From positions 297,560 to 361,559 of the forward strand of contig NZ_SLZQ01000004.1 of NCBI RefSeq assembly GCF_004342585.1: a stretch of 64,000 bases of DNA. Direction: 5' to 3'. How positions within the stretch are numbered: position 1 is the first letter of the stretch; each line of letters opens with the position of its first letter. Both the position numbers and the translations under genes were made by a program. The notes beneath the pieces are model-generated. The model searched no databases, was not told the origin of the DNA, and was given only the letters and a program-made list of their open reading frames with translations. The DNA is from Paucimonas lemoignei (GTDB taxonomy: Bacteria; Pseudomonadota; Gammaproteobacteria; Burkholderiales; Burkholderiaceae_D). Shown in pieces: positions 8,596 through 16,277 of this stretch.

Positions 8596-9006
8596 ATGAT
8601 GATTCGCGGCGTCATTTTCCTGGCACTTCTCGTGCAATGTCCCTTGTCGGCCCAGGCAGCGGATGACGAGCCTGAGCGCGCCGCCGCACGGCCAGCACGA
8701 CCATCCGGCTCGCCGTCCCAACAAGAACCGCCGCAGCCGCGCCGCCGTGTACCGGCCATCGTTCCGCCAACCGTAACGCCACCGGGCAGCACCACGCTAT
8801 GGCCGATGTCGCGTCCCTCGACGACGCAGCCTTCGCGTCCTGCGCCATCCATGCAGCCGGATCGTCCCGCGACGGTGACCGGCTGCGACCCGGTCGGTTG
8901 CTGGGATGGCAGCGGCAACCGTTACAATAGCGGCGGCGGGACGACTTACCTCAATAAGGCAGGCAAACTTTGCACCCGCAATGGCGCCTGGATGCAATGC
9001 TTTTAG
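8596..9006 (+). CDS. Secreted proline-rich small protein
   Basis: A 136-residue protein of unknown function. The ATG at 8596 starts a clean signal peptide (MMIRGVIFLALLVQ, cleavage likely after SAQA). The mature part is a low-complexity Pro/Arg/Ser/Thr region of about 75 residues, then a compact C-terminal domain containing the pattern CDPVGCWDGSGNRYNSGGG followed by KLCTRNG and MQCF. Its four Cys residues could form two disulfides. Similar tails are found in small exported hypothetical proteins of Burkholderiales. The GTG at 8548 would add 16 residues before the signal peptide and is rejected. It is followed by a small membrane protein gene on the same strand. Confidence 0.7.
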   Translation: MMIRGVIFLALLVQCPLSAQAADDEPERAAARPARPSGSPSQQEPPQPRRRVPAIVPPTVTPPGSTTLWPMSRPSTTQPSRPAPSMQPDRPATVTGCDPVGCWDGSGNRYNSGGGTTYLNKAGKLCTRNGAWMQCF

Positions 9007-9064
9007 CAGCCGGGCGATACGAGCACAACACAACGTCGCAACTCAAACTTCGGAGATAAATGGA

Positions 9065-9223
9065 ATGGCGCCCACCCAGATGAAAATGCGTGGCCTGACG
9101 ATCATAACGACAATGGTGATCTTGCTGGTGGTCGGCATCGTCGGCTCGGTCGTGGTGAATTATTTTATCGATAAGCGCTGCGCGCAAGAACCGTCGCTGG
9201 AGATGTGCGCCAGCCGGAAATAG
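9065..9223 (+). CDS. Small single-pass membrane protein
   Basis: A 52-residue protein, too short to be assigned. It starts MAPTQMKMRG, has one hydrophobic helix of about 24 residues (LTIITTMVILLVVGIVGSVV), and ends with a short Cys-containing tail (DKRCAQEPSLEMCASRK) that would lie in the periplasm by the positive-inside rule. The ATG at 9065 is preferred because CGGAGA lies 8 bases upstream; longer in-frame starts read through the previous gene. The two Cys in the tail are 10 residues apart and could pair. Confidence 0.55.
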   Translation: MAPTQMKMRGLTIITTMVILLVVGIVGSVVVNYFIDKRCAQEPSLEMCASRK

Positions 9224-9233
9224 GCGCTGCGCC

Positions 9234-9659
9234 TCAACGCCCGATGCGCTGCAGCGTCAGTGCATCGGGCTGGCCTTGAAAATACTTGCGCAGGCAATCC
9301 TCAAAAACCTCGTTGTCGTCAGTTGCTTGCGCAAAGAGCGTCATGGACGAATGAAATTTCATATCGTCGGGATAGCCGAAGATGGCTGCCACGGACTTGC
9401 CCGCCAATTCCGCCACCGCGCGGCTGCATTCGCGCAAGCGGGCACCGAGAATCGGATGCGCCAGATAGGCGCGCGCTTCATCGAGCGAAGTTATCGCATA
9501 GCGGCGCGCCACGTCGCTGCGTCCCAGTCCTTCAATTTGCGGAAAGATGAACCACATCCAGTGACTGCGCTTGCGCCCGGCACGCAGTTCCGCCAGGGCA
9601 TGGTCATAGGTCGATTCCTGCGCATCGAGAAACCGTTGCAGATCGTATGGGTCGTGCAT
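9234..9659 (-). CDS. DUF1810 family protein
   Basis: A 141-residue protein with the full DUF1810 pattern: DPYDLQRFLDAQ at the N-terminus, GRKRSHWMWFIFPQI, LGRSDVARRYAI, EARAYLAHPILGARL and GYPDDMKFHSSMTLF. It is soluble and all-alpha, and the function of the family is unknown. It is a single gene, convergent with the small membrane protein gene on one side and with a short gap to the MlaC-like gene on the other. Length matches the family. Confidence 0.9.
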   Translation of the reverse strand: MHDPYDLQRFLDAQESTYDHALAELRAGRKRSHWMWFIFPQIEGLGRSDVARRYAITSLDEARAYLAHPILGARLRECSRAVAELAGKSVAAIFGYPDDMKFHSSMTLFAQATDDNEVFEDCLRKYFQGQPDALTLQRIGR

Positions 9660-9685
9660 GGTCAGGCCTGGAAGGTGTGCCGCCC

Positions 9686-10384
9686 TTAACTACCCACCGA
9701 CGGCACCAGCGGCCCTTCTTTGACCACTGCCGGGCCGCCTATGGCCGCCAGTTGCCGGTTCTTTTGTTCGAGCGCCTGGATCAAGCCATCGATGCCGCCG
9801 CGGGCAATTTCGGAAGAAAATGTATTGCGGTACGCTTCGCTCATCCACACGCCCAGCACATTGACGTCATAGATTTTCCAGCCCTCCGGCGTCTTGGCCA
9901 TGCGATAGCTGACACGGATGGGTTCGGCACTGCGCTCGCGGCGCCGGACCTGGAAGCGCACTTCGACATCCGTGGCATCCGGCTCGGCGCGCAAGGGCAG
10001 GAATTCGAGCGGATAGCCTTTTTTGATTTGCGACATGGCGCCGGCGTAGGTGTACATCAGCAAATCCCGGAATTCCTTGATCAGCCGGGTCTTTTGTTCC
10101 GGCGTTGCCGTGCGCCAGTGACGGCCGACTGCCAAAGCCGTGGCACGCTGAAAGTCGGCATGCGGCAAGATTTTCTGATTGACGACTTCCAGGATGCGCT
10201 TGCGGTTGCCGGCCTGGATATCCTTGTCGCTGGTGGCCAGGTCGATGATTTCCTGGCTGACGCGTTTGACGAGGACATCGGGAGGTTCTTGCGTGGCATC
10301 CTGTGCCGATAACTGGGCGGAGACCGCCATCGCGGCAAGAAACAGCATTCCTGCCATCCAAGAGTAATATTTTTTCATATTCAT
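9686..10384 (-). CDS. MlaC/Ttg2D family periplasmic phospholipid-binding protein
   Basis: A 232-residue protein with a signal peptide (MKKYYSWMAGMLFLAAMA, cleaved near SAQ). The mature region matches the MlaC/toluene-tolerance family: QEIIDLATSDKDI, VNQKILPHADF, the helix TPEQKTRLIKEFRDLLMYTY, then VEVRFQVRRR, ISYR-like VSYRMAKTPEGWKIYDVNVL and the late YRNTFSSEIARGGIDGLIQAL. MlaC ferries phospholipids between the outer-membrane MlaA complex and the inner-membrane MlaFEDB. None of the other mla genes is next to it, so it is either a second, solitary copy or one whose partners lie elsewhere. An AAGGAGGA site lies just before the ATG at 10384; a second ATG two codons later is also possible. Confidence 0.88.
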   Translation of the reverse strand: MNMKKYYSWMAGMLFLAAMAVSAQLSAQDATQEPPDVLVKRVSQEIIDLATSDKDIQAGNRKRILEVVNQKILPHADFQRATALAVGRHWRTATPEQKTRLIKEFRDLLMYTYAGAMSQIKKGYPLEFLPLRAEPDATDVEVRFQVRRRERSAEPIRVSYRMAKTPEGWKIYDVNVLGVWMSEAYRNTFSSEIARGGIDGLIQALEQKNRQLAAIGGPAVVKEGPLVPSVGS

Positions 10385-10722
10385 GATTCCTCCTTGTGCC
10401 GCGCACAAGACTGATGCAATTGCCAGAACCGGCCATCACAGTGGCCGCATGACTTCGATCTTCTCCTCGTCCGTTATGGTCGATATGGGCTTAGTCAAGT
10501 TTTTGCCGATTGAAGCGGCACTTTGCAGGCTGTTTGCGTTATGTGGATAAATCGGCATTGCCGGCAGCGCAGGTTGCTTTGATACGATCGACATTCGGCA
10601 CGCGCATGCCCTCCATCACGACAATATAGATTGGATGCCATAGCGGCTGCACAATTCCGGAGCAGTGACGATGGCATTTGTTTTGCTTGAACTCTGTCAA
10701 TATTCATCATTGCGGCCGCATC
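10385..10722. other. Intergenic stretch without recognised gene
   Basis: This 338-base region separates the divergent MlaC-like and amidotransferase genes and must hold both promoters. A 71-codon minus-strand frame (10495-10710) has Cys/Arg-rich composition unlike a real protein and was rejected. No clear -10/-35 pair or dyad was identified. Confidence 0.5.
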
Positions 10723-11454
10723 ATGAAACCCTTAGTCATTATCAAATTGGGCGACACCTTCCCCCAGCTCGCTGCCCGGCATGGCGATTTTGAAAACTGG
10801 ATCGAGGCGGGCATCAGCAGGCTACATGTTCCGGTGGAAGTCATCGATCCGCGCCAGGATTTACCCTTGCCGCCCAATGAAGACATCGCCGGCGCGATCG
10901 TCACCGGTTCGCATGCGATGGTGACCGACTATTCTCCCTGGAGCGCGACGACGGCCTTCTGGCTTTACAAGCTGGTTTTGCACGGCATTCCCGTGCTCGG
11001 CATCTGTTACGGTCATCAATTGCTGGCGCATGCACTGGGTGGAGAGGTGGGCTATCACCCTCAGGGCATGGAAATCGGCACCGTGCCGGTGCGCCGCACG
11101 GCCGCTGCTGCCACCGATCGCCTGTTCAAGGATTTGCCGGATGAATTTCCGGTACAAGTCGTGCACCGCCAAAGCGTGCGCAAGCTGCCGCGCGGCGCCG
11201 TGCTCCTGGCCGGCAACGAGTTCGAGCCGCACCAGGCATTCCGCGTGGGTAACTCAGCCTGGGGCACGCAGTTTCACCCCGAGTTCAGCAGCGCCGCCAT
11301 GGCTGGCTATATCGCGCATCTTGGCGCCGACCTGGAACGCGAGGGCCGCGACCCGCGACGCTTGCAGGAGCAAGTCACGCCGACTGCGGCAGCCTCACGG
11401 ATCCTGCATGGCTTTGGCACGCTGGTCGCCGAGCGCCAGGGCTGCTTTGCCTGA
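10723..11454 (+). CDS. Class I glutamine amidotransferase (GuaA N-domain-like)
   Basis: A 243-residue stand-alone glutaminase-type protein. The catalytic triad is visible: the nucleophile Cys in GICYGHQLLAHALGG near residue 91, and His and Glu in TQFHPEF near residue 186-188. The N-terminal part (GAIVTGSHAMVTDYSPW) carries the oxyanion-hole region. Relatives annotated as glutamine amidotransferase or GMP-synthase-like proteins usually lack the synthase half, as here. The real acceptor of the ammonia is unknown; some relatives act on gamma-glutamyl compounds. The ATG at 10723 is preferred over one at 10678 because MKPLVIIKLG is the normal first strand of the fold. It is convergent with the EAL gene. 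Confidence 0.88.
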   Translation: MKPLVIIKLGDTFPQLAARHGDFENWIEAGISRLHVPVEVIDPRQDLPLPPNEDIAGAIVTGSHAMVTDYSPWSATTAFWLYKLVLHGIPVLGICYGHQLLAHALGGEVGYHPQGMEIGTVPVRRTAAAATDRLFKDLPDEFPVQVVHRQSVRKLPRGAVLLAGNEFEPHQAFRVGNSAWGTQFHPEFSSAAMAGYIAHLGADLEREGRDPRRLQEQVTPTAAASRILHGFGTLVAERQGCFA

Positions 11455-11548
11455 ACCACAGTCGCCATGGCGGCGCGCAGGTTCACCTGCGCGCTTGCTA
11501 GCGAGATCACGGAAGCAGCGTTCTCTGACTTTTCATTGCCAGCCAAGG

Positions 11549-13120
11549 CTAGTTTCGGTTTTGCGCAAGCTGGCTGGCCAGTTCGCCGATCGACATGGGT
11601 TTGCCGAACAGCCAACCCTGCCCGTATTGCACGCCCCGTTCGCGCAGATATCGCATCTGCGCCTCGGACTCCACGCCTTCGGCGATCATCCGCAAATTCA
11701 ACGATTTCGCCATCTCGATGATGTGCGGGATGACCTGGCTGGTGGCGGCTTCCACGCCGATGGTATCGACGAAGGATTTGTCGATTTTCAGGTAATCCAG
11801 CTCGAAGCTGGTCAGGTACGACAGGCTGGAGTAGCCGGTGCCGAAATCATCCACGGCCACGCATATGCCCGTCTTGCGGATATCGCGGATGATTTGCGCC
11901 GCATGTTCCGTCTCCAGAAAGCCGCGCTCGGTTGCCTCCACCATGATGCTGCCCGCCCCGACGCCGGCGCGCCGCAGCATGGCGTGGAGTTCGTTGATGA
12001 AGCTGCCGCTTTTCAGATCGGCTGCAGCGACATTGATCCCGATGTGGAAATCCTCATAGCGCTTCAGCAGGCCGGCGGTATCGCGCACCACCAGCGCCAT
12101 GACCTTTTGCGTGACCTGGCGGATCAGGCCGCTGGCTTCGGCGACGGATATGAACACATCCGGCCTGATCAGGTTGCCATCCGGCCGACGCCAGCGCAAC
12201 AAGGCTTCGGCGCCATGCCATGTCCCGCTCTGCAAATCGACGATGGGCTGGTAGAGCAGGAAAAGCTCTTCCGCACGCAGCGCATTGCGCAATAGCGTCG
12301 GCATGGATAACTGCCGCCTGGTCAGGTAATACACCGCCAGCGCCAGGACGAGGCCGGCGATGATACCGACCGGCACCAGCACCAGCGCCGATTGCCGCGT
12401 CCCGGCATCGAGATACACGGCGGGCACCGCGGCATAGGCAATGTAATCGTAGTTGCGCGAGCTGACGGCGGCGAACACGTACTTGCCATCGAAGCGCTTG
12501 ATCTCCTGTGCAGGGCGCATGCCTTGCAGCGGCTCCGGCTTGAACGGCCCACGATTCAAAATCAGTTCACCGCTGCTCCTGCCGACCAGGCCGATCGACA
12601 TGCCGGGCCGGTATAACATCACATCCAGCGGGCCGGACCGATGCACGATGGCGGCATAGCCGCTTGCCTCTTGCGTGGAAATGGTGAATTGCGAGCCCGG
12701 CACGAATGCCAGCTCGACCGCCGAGCGAATGCTGACGCCATTGGTATTCACGTAGTTCGGCAGCCCCACCGGAATCCCTGCGCCATGACTGCCCAGCGAT
12801 GAGCACAGCAGCTTGTTGCCGGCGATGTAGCCCACCGCCTGCAAGCGGGTCGAACTCAAATCGATCTCGCGCATGCGCTCGATGTTCGCTGGCGAACACG
12901 GATCGGCGATCCGTTCCCTGCCCAGCTTGGCAAACGCCTTGTAGATCTGCTCGCTGGTTTCATCACTGCGCCGCACGACTTCGGCGGCCAACGCGAGGGC
13001 GCGCGCTTCTTCGGCTTCGAGACTTTGCATGCTGGCGAGGTAAAGCGACACCAGGATCGGCACGGCGATGGCTACCAATCCGGCAAACAGCGCTACAGCG
13101 ATTGCAGCTCGCTTTCCCAC
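11549..13120 (-). CDS. CSS-motif EAL domain cyclic di-GMP phosphodiesterase
   Basis: A membrane phosphodiesterase of about 523 residues. It opens with a membrane helix (IAVALFAGLVAIAVPILVSL), followed by a periplasmic domain carrying the Cys-Ser-Pro and Cys-Ser-Ser elements (DPCSPANIERM and KLLCSSLGSHG) typical of CSS-motif sensors that read the DsbA/DsbB redox state. A second helix (ALVLVPVGIIAGLVLALAVY) leads to a cytoplasmic EAL domain with GAEALLRWRR near residue 302, NVAAADLKSG, EATERG, DDFGTGYSSLSYL, KIDKSFVD and AEGVES. EAL catalytic residues look intact, so it should hydrolyse c-di-GMP. I place the start at the GTG at 13120, which has GAGGAG 6 bases upstream and begins directly before the helix; the ATG at 13165 would add 15 polar residues. 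Confidence 0.88.
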   Translation of the reverse strand: MGKRAAIAVALFAGLVAIAVPILVSLYLASMQSLEAEEARALALAAEVVRRSDETSEQIYKAFAKLGRERIADPCSPANIERMREIDLSSTRLQAVGYIAGNKLLCSSLGSHGAGIPVGLPNYVNTNGVSIRSAVELAFVPGSQFTISTQEASGYAAIVHRSGPLDVMLYRPGMSIGLVGRSSGELILNRGPFKPEPLQGMRPAQEIKRFDGKYVFAAVSSRNYDYIAYAAVPAVYLDAGTRQSALVLVPVGIIAGLVLALAVYYLTRRQLSMPTLLRNALRAEELFLLYQPIVDLQSGTWHGAEALLRWRRPDGNLIRPDVFISVAEASGLIRQVTQKVMALVVRDTAGLLKRYEDFHIGINVAAADLKSGSFINELHAMLRRAGVGAGSIMVEATERGFLETEHAAQIIRDIRKTGICVAVDDFGTGYSSLSYLTSFELDYLKIDKSFVDTIGVEAATSQVIPHIIEMAKSLNLRMIAEGVESEAQMRYLRERGVQYGQGWLFGKPMSIGELASQLAQNRN

Positions 13121-13383
13121 TGGAGTCTCCTCGACGCCGGCCTGCAGACCGGAGGGCCGATCCATGCCGCGCCTCGTCGTATGCCGGCCGGCCAGGCCGA
13201 TTGCGCGCCGGCACACGGTGTTCGTTTATTGTACAAGCGTGATGATGACGAGGTTGAAGCAAGTCGACCAGCGTAGCGCCTCATGAAACGGCATGGCAAT
13301 CCAATGCATATCAAACCTCATGCGCTTTTCTTGGCCGCACAGGAATTTTTTACCTGGAGCCCAAGTCTATTTGGTTATTGCAA

Positions 13384-13419
13384 AAGCGACAGTTGTTTTA
13401 CCTCATCAATAAGCGACAG
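13384..13419. repeat. Two direct copies of AAGCGACAG before the cytochrome operon
   Basis: The 9-mer AAGCGACAG occurs at 13384-13392 and 13411-13419, 27 bases apart (between two and three helical turns), 31 bases upstream of the first cytochrome gene. It could be a regulator site. The rest of the 329-base gap between the EAL gene and the operon shows nothing recognisable. Confidence 0.3.
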
Positions 13420-13449
13420 GCCTTCCCGCATGTGAACAGGAGGTGAGCG

Positions 13450-14172
13450 GTGCTGCGGCATATATTGATTCTGACAATTTGCCTGTTTGCTGCACTGGTC
13501 CGCCCCGCATTGGCGCAACCTGCCGGAAGCCCTGCGCCGTTGACGCTGCCGCCGAACACCATGGAAGAGCGCGTACGCGCCTGCGTGTATTGCCACGGCG
13601 AAGCCGGCAAGGGCACCGACCGCCCCTATTTTCCTCGTCTCGCCGGCAAGCCGGCGGGCTATCTCTTCAATCAGTTGACGGCATTTCGCGATGGCCGACG
13701 CCAATATGCGCCGATGAATTACCTGCTGGCCTATCTGCCTGACGAATACCTGCAGGCCATGGCACGGTATTACGCCGAGGCGCGCATTCCTTATGCCGCG
13801 CCGCAGCCCGCGACCGGAGCCGAATCCGTATTGCGGCGCGGCCAGCAACTCGTGCAGCAGGGCGACTCAGGCCGTCAGATTCCCGCCTGCACCGCGTGCC
13901 ATGGCCCGAATCTCAGTGGACGCGAACCCGGCATTCCGGGCTTGATCGGCTTGCGTTCGGATTACATCAGCGCGCAATTGGGCGCCTGGCGCTATGGCAC
14001 CCGCACGTCGATCGAGCCGGATTGCATGCAACTGGTTGCCGCGCGCCTGACCGAACAGGATGTCGCCGCAGTGGCGGCATGGCTGTCGTCGATGCCGATC
14101 CCGTCGGAGACGCGCCCCCTGGCGCGCTCGACCGCCGCCTTGCCCTTGAATTGCGGTAGCCAAAAGCCTTAG
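13450..14172 (+). CDS. Diheme cytochrome c (c4-like)
   Basis: A 240-residue periplasmic electron carrier. The GTG start is supported by AGGAGGT 6 bases upstream. A signal peptide (ILTICLFAALVRPALAQ) is followed by two c-type heme motifs, CVYCH near residue 48 and CTACH near residue 147, each in its own cytochrome domain with the characteristic PRLAGKPAGYLFNQL and PGLIGLRSDYISAQL segments of c4-type proteins. It is the first gene of an operon that leads into a ba3-type oxidase, so it probably delivers electrons to the Cu-A subunit. A candidate axial Met occurs in RRQYAPMNY; the second domain has EPDCMQL, with a Cys next to the candidate Met. Confidence 0.88.
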   Translation: MLRHILILTICLFAALVRPALAQPAGSPAPLTLPPNTMEERVRACVYCHGEAGKGTDRPYFPRLAGKPAGYLFNQLTAFRDGRRQYAPMNYLLAYLPDEYLQAMARYYAEARIPYAAPQPATGAESVLRRGQQLVQQGDSGRQIPACTACHGPNLSGREPGIPGLIGLRSDYISAQLGAWRYGTRTSIEPDCMQLVAARLTEQDVAAVAAWLSSMPIPSETRPLARSTAALPLNCGSQKP

Positions 14173-14186
14173 CGAGGAGAAGCCCG

Positions 14187-15515
14187 GTGCTGATCAAGTT
14201 GATGCAGATGCGTGGCAAAGCATGGCTGGCATGGCTTGCCATTGGCGCCATGTTGCTGGTGGCGGCGCAGGCTAGTGCCCAGACCGCTCCGCTATCTCGG
14301 CCGGTTCAACCCTCTTCGCCCTCTCCGATCTCGCGCACGCCGGCTTCCGCCACGCTGATCGAACGCGGCAAATACCTGGCCCAGGCCGGTGACTGCATCG
14401 CTTGCCACACCGTGCCTGGCAAGCCTATCTTTTCCGGCAACCGCCCCTTGCCCACGCCTTTCGGCACCTTGTATTCCCCCAATATCACACCGGACCGCAA
14501 GCATGGCATCGGCGCCTGGACCGCTACCGAGTTCTACGACATGATGCATACCGGGCGCGGGCGCGATGGCAAGCTGCTCTACCCGGCGATGCCCTTCGCG
14601 TCTTATACCAAGGTCACGCGCGCCGATTCCGATGCCATCTTCGCGTATCTGATGTCGGTGCCTGCGGTGGCGCAGGAAAACCGGCCGCACGAGCTGCGCT
14701 TCCCTTACAACAACCGCTCCCTGCTGATCGGCTGGCGCACGCTGTATTTCCAGCAAGGCGAATACCAGCCGGACAAGACCAAGTCCGTCGAATGGAATCG
14801 CGGCGCTTATCTCGTGCAAGGCCTGGGACACTGCGCGATGTGCCATACGCCGATCAACATGCTGGGCGGCTCTTCCGAGGCGCAGGCGTTTCAGGGCGGG
14901 TTGATCCCGATGCAGCACTGGTATGCGCCGTCGCTCACCTCCAATCGCGAAGCCGGCCTGGGGGAATGGGAATTGAAAGACATCATGGACTTGCTGCAGG
15001 TCGGGATTTCCATGCGCGCTACCGTGTATGGGCCGATGGCCGAGGTCACCTACAACAGCCTGCAGCACTTATCGGATGAAGATATCCGCGCCATGGCGGT
15101 GTACCTGAAGAGCTTACCGGACAAGGAAACCTCGGTGCGCGGACCGAGCCAGTTGCCCAACACTCCTGAAGCCATCCAGGCCTTTTCCGAAGGAAGGCGC
15201 GTGTATGAAGCCAAGTGCGCGACCTGTCACCGCAGCGATGGCCGCGGCAAGCCGCCGCATTACCCGCCGCTGGCCAACAACCAGTCGATCGAAATGACTT
15301 CCGCGGTGAATGCGATCCGCATGGTGCTCAACGGCGGTTATCCCCCCGGCACGAAAAAGAATCCCATGCCATATGGCATGCCGCCCTTCGCCCAGGAATT
15401 GTCGGATGTCGAAGTGGCGGCAGTGGTGACGTATATCCGCACCGCCTGGGGCAATCGCGGCGCGCCGGTCACGCCGCGGGAAGCCAATGCACTGCGATCC
15501 GTTCACATGGAATAG
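14187..15515 (+). CDS. Triheme cytochrome c of the alcohol/gluconate dehydrogenase subunit type
   Basis: A 442-residue protein with a signal peptide (GAMLLVAAQASAQ) and three heme-binding motifs: CIACH near residue 71, CAMCH near 219 and CATCH near 347. Its layout (RGKYLAQAGDCIACHT, PTPFGTLYSPNITPD, GIGAWTATEFYDMMHTGRG, MPFASYTKV, then HLSDEDIRAMAVYLKSL) is that of the membrane-associated cytochrome subunit of quinoprotein or flavin dehydrogenases (AdhB type). No dehydrogenase subunit is adjacent; instead it is embedded in an oxidase operon, 15 bases after the diheme cytochrome. It may gather electrons from several periplasmic dehydrogenases and pass them to the oxidase. Axial Met candidates follow each motif, for example in YPAMPF. 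Confidence 0.88.
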   Translation: MLIKLMQMRGKAWLAWLAIGAMLLVAAQASAQTAPLSRPVQPSSPSPISRTPASATLIERGKYLAQAGDCIACHTVPGKPIFSGNRPLPTPFGTLYSPNITPDRKHGIGAWTATEFYDMMHTGRGRDGKLLYPAMPFASYTKVTRADSDAIFAYLMSVPAVAQENRPHELRFPYNNRSLLIGWRTLYFQQGEYQPDKTKSVEWNRGAYLVQGLGHCAMCHTPINMLGGSSEAQAFQGGLIPMQHWYAPSLTSNREAGLGEWELKDIMDLLQVGISMRATVYGPMAEVTYNSLQHLSDEDIRAMAVYLKSLPDKETSVRGPSQLPNTPEAIQAFSEGRRVYEAKCATCHRSDGRGKPPHYPPLANNQSIEMTSAVNAIRMVLNGGYPPGTKKNPMPYGMPPFAQELSDVEVAAVVTYIRTAWGNRGAPVTPREANALRSVHME

Positions 15516-15524
15516 GCGACGCTC

Positions 15525-15701
15525 ATGATCCTGGAACCTTATGACAATAGCGTGGATTCGCCCGAGGCGGCGCAACAGCGGGTCGATGAGATCGTCAGCC
15601 GCGGCCCCGGCGGCGCGCTGGCTCTGGCCGGCACGGCAGTCCTGATCGTGCTGGCGATCTGGTTTGCGTTTTACTTTTTCGTTTTCATTCCGCGTACCTG
15701 A
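15525..15701 (+). CDS. Small single-helix membrane peptide of the ba3-type oxidase operon
   Basis: A 58-codon gene sits between the triheme cytochrome and oxidase subunit II, 9 bases after one and 3 bases before the other. It has a polar N-terminal half (MILEPYDNSVDSPEAAQQRV) and one hydrophobic helix near the C-terminus (ALAGTAVLIVLAIWFAFYFF) ending FIPRT. In ba3-type oxidases such as the Thermus enzyme a short one-helix subunit IIa supplies the helix missing from subunit II, and its gene lies beside subunit II. By position and topology this peptide is a candidate for such a subunit, although it is longer and I cannot claim sequence similarity. The ribosome site is weak (GGCGAC), suggesting coupling to the upstream gene. 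Confidence 0.7.
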   Translation: MILEPYDNSVDSPEAAQQRVDEIVSRGPGGALALAGTAVLIVLAIWFAFYFFVFIPRT

Positions 15702-15704
15702 GCC

Positions 15705-16277
15705 ATGCCCGCCCCGCTCCTACCCGGACATTCGGCCAGCCACGATGCGGCAGCCAAGGCCGAATCGCGCTGGATCATCTTTGTCATCGCCGTGATCGGC
15801 TTACTGCTCTGCTTGATCGCCTTCACCAGCCTGCACTGGGTCATGATGCCGACGCAGCGCATCGAAACCGTCAATCCCGCGACGCTGCATCTCGCCGGCG
15901 AATTCACCGAAGACAATCTCGGCTCCGCCATCGAGCCCGATGGTTCGGTGACGGTACGCGTGGTCGGCCAGCAGTATGCCTTCAATCCGCCTTGCCTTCT
16001 GGTGCCCGACAAGACACCGGTAAGGTTTCGCGTCACCAGCGCCGATCTCATTCATGGCTTCATCATCGCCGACACCAACGTCAACGTCATGCTGGAGCCG
16101 GGCTACATCTCCAACTTCCTGACCACCTTCAAGAAGCCGGCCATGCATGTGATGCCTTGCCATGAATTTTGCGGCGTCGGCCATGCCGGCATGTGGGCGC
16201 GCGTGAAAGTCATCGACAAGGCAGATTTTTTCCGGCAAGCGCAAAACCGACGGAGGCTCAGCTGTGTTGAACAGTAA
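15705..16277 (+). CDS. ba3-type cytochrome c oxidase subunit II
   Basis: A 190-residue Cu-A subunit. One N-terminal membrane helix (WIIFVIAVIGLLLCLIAF, residues 24-41) anchors a periplasmic cupredoxin domain. Cu-A ligands are complete: His in DLIHGF near residue 117, then the cluster PCHEFCGVGHAGMW near 151-163 giving Cys-x3-Cys-x3-His-x2-Met. The single helix and short length mark it as the ba3 (family B) type rather than the two-helix aa3 type. The stop codon lies inside the next gene (14-base overlap), a tight arrangement that implies coupled translation with subunit I. It receives electrons from the cytochromes c encoded on both sides. Confidence 0.92.
   Translation: MPAPLLPGHSASHDAAAKAESRWIIFVIAVIGLLLCLIAFTSLHWVMMPTQRIETVNPATLHLAGEFTEDNLGSAIEPDGSVTVRVVGQQYAFNPPCLLVPDKTPVRFRVTSADLIHGFIIADTNVNVMLEPGYISNFLTTFKKPAMHVMPCHEFCGVGHAGMWARVKVIDKADFFRQAQNRRRLSCVEQ

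Noticed and set aside
10495..10710. 71-codon minus ORF in the MlaC/amidotransferase gap
   Set aside because: Cys/Arg/Ser-rich composition, no ribosome site and no recognisable pattern.
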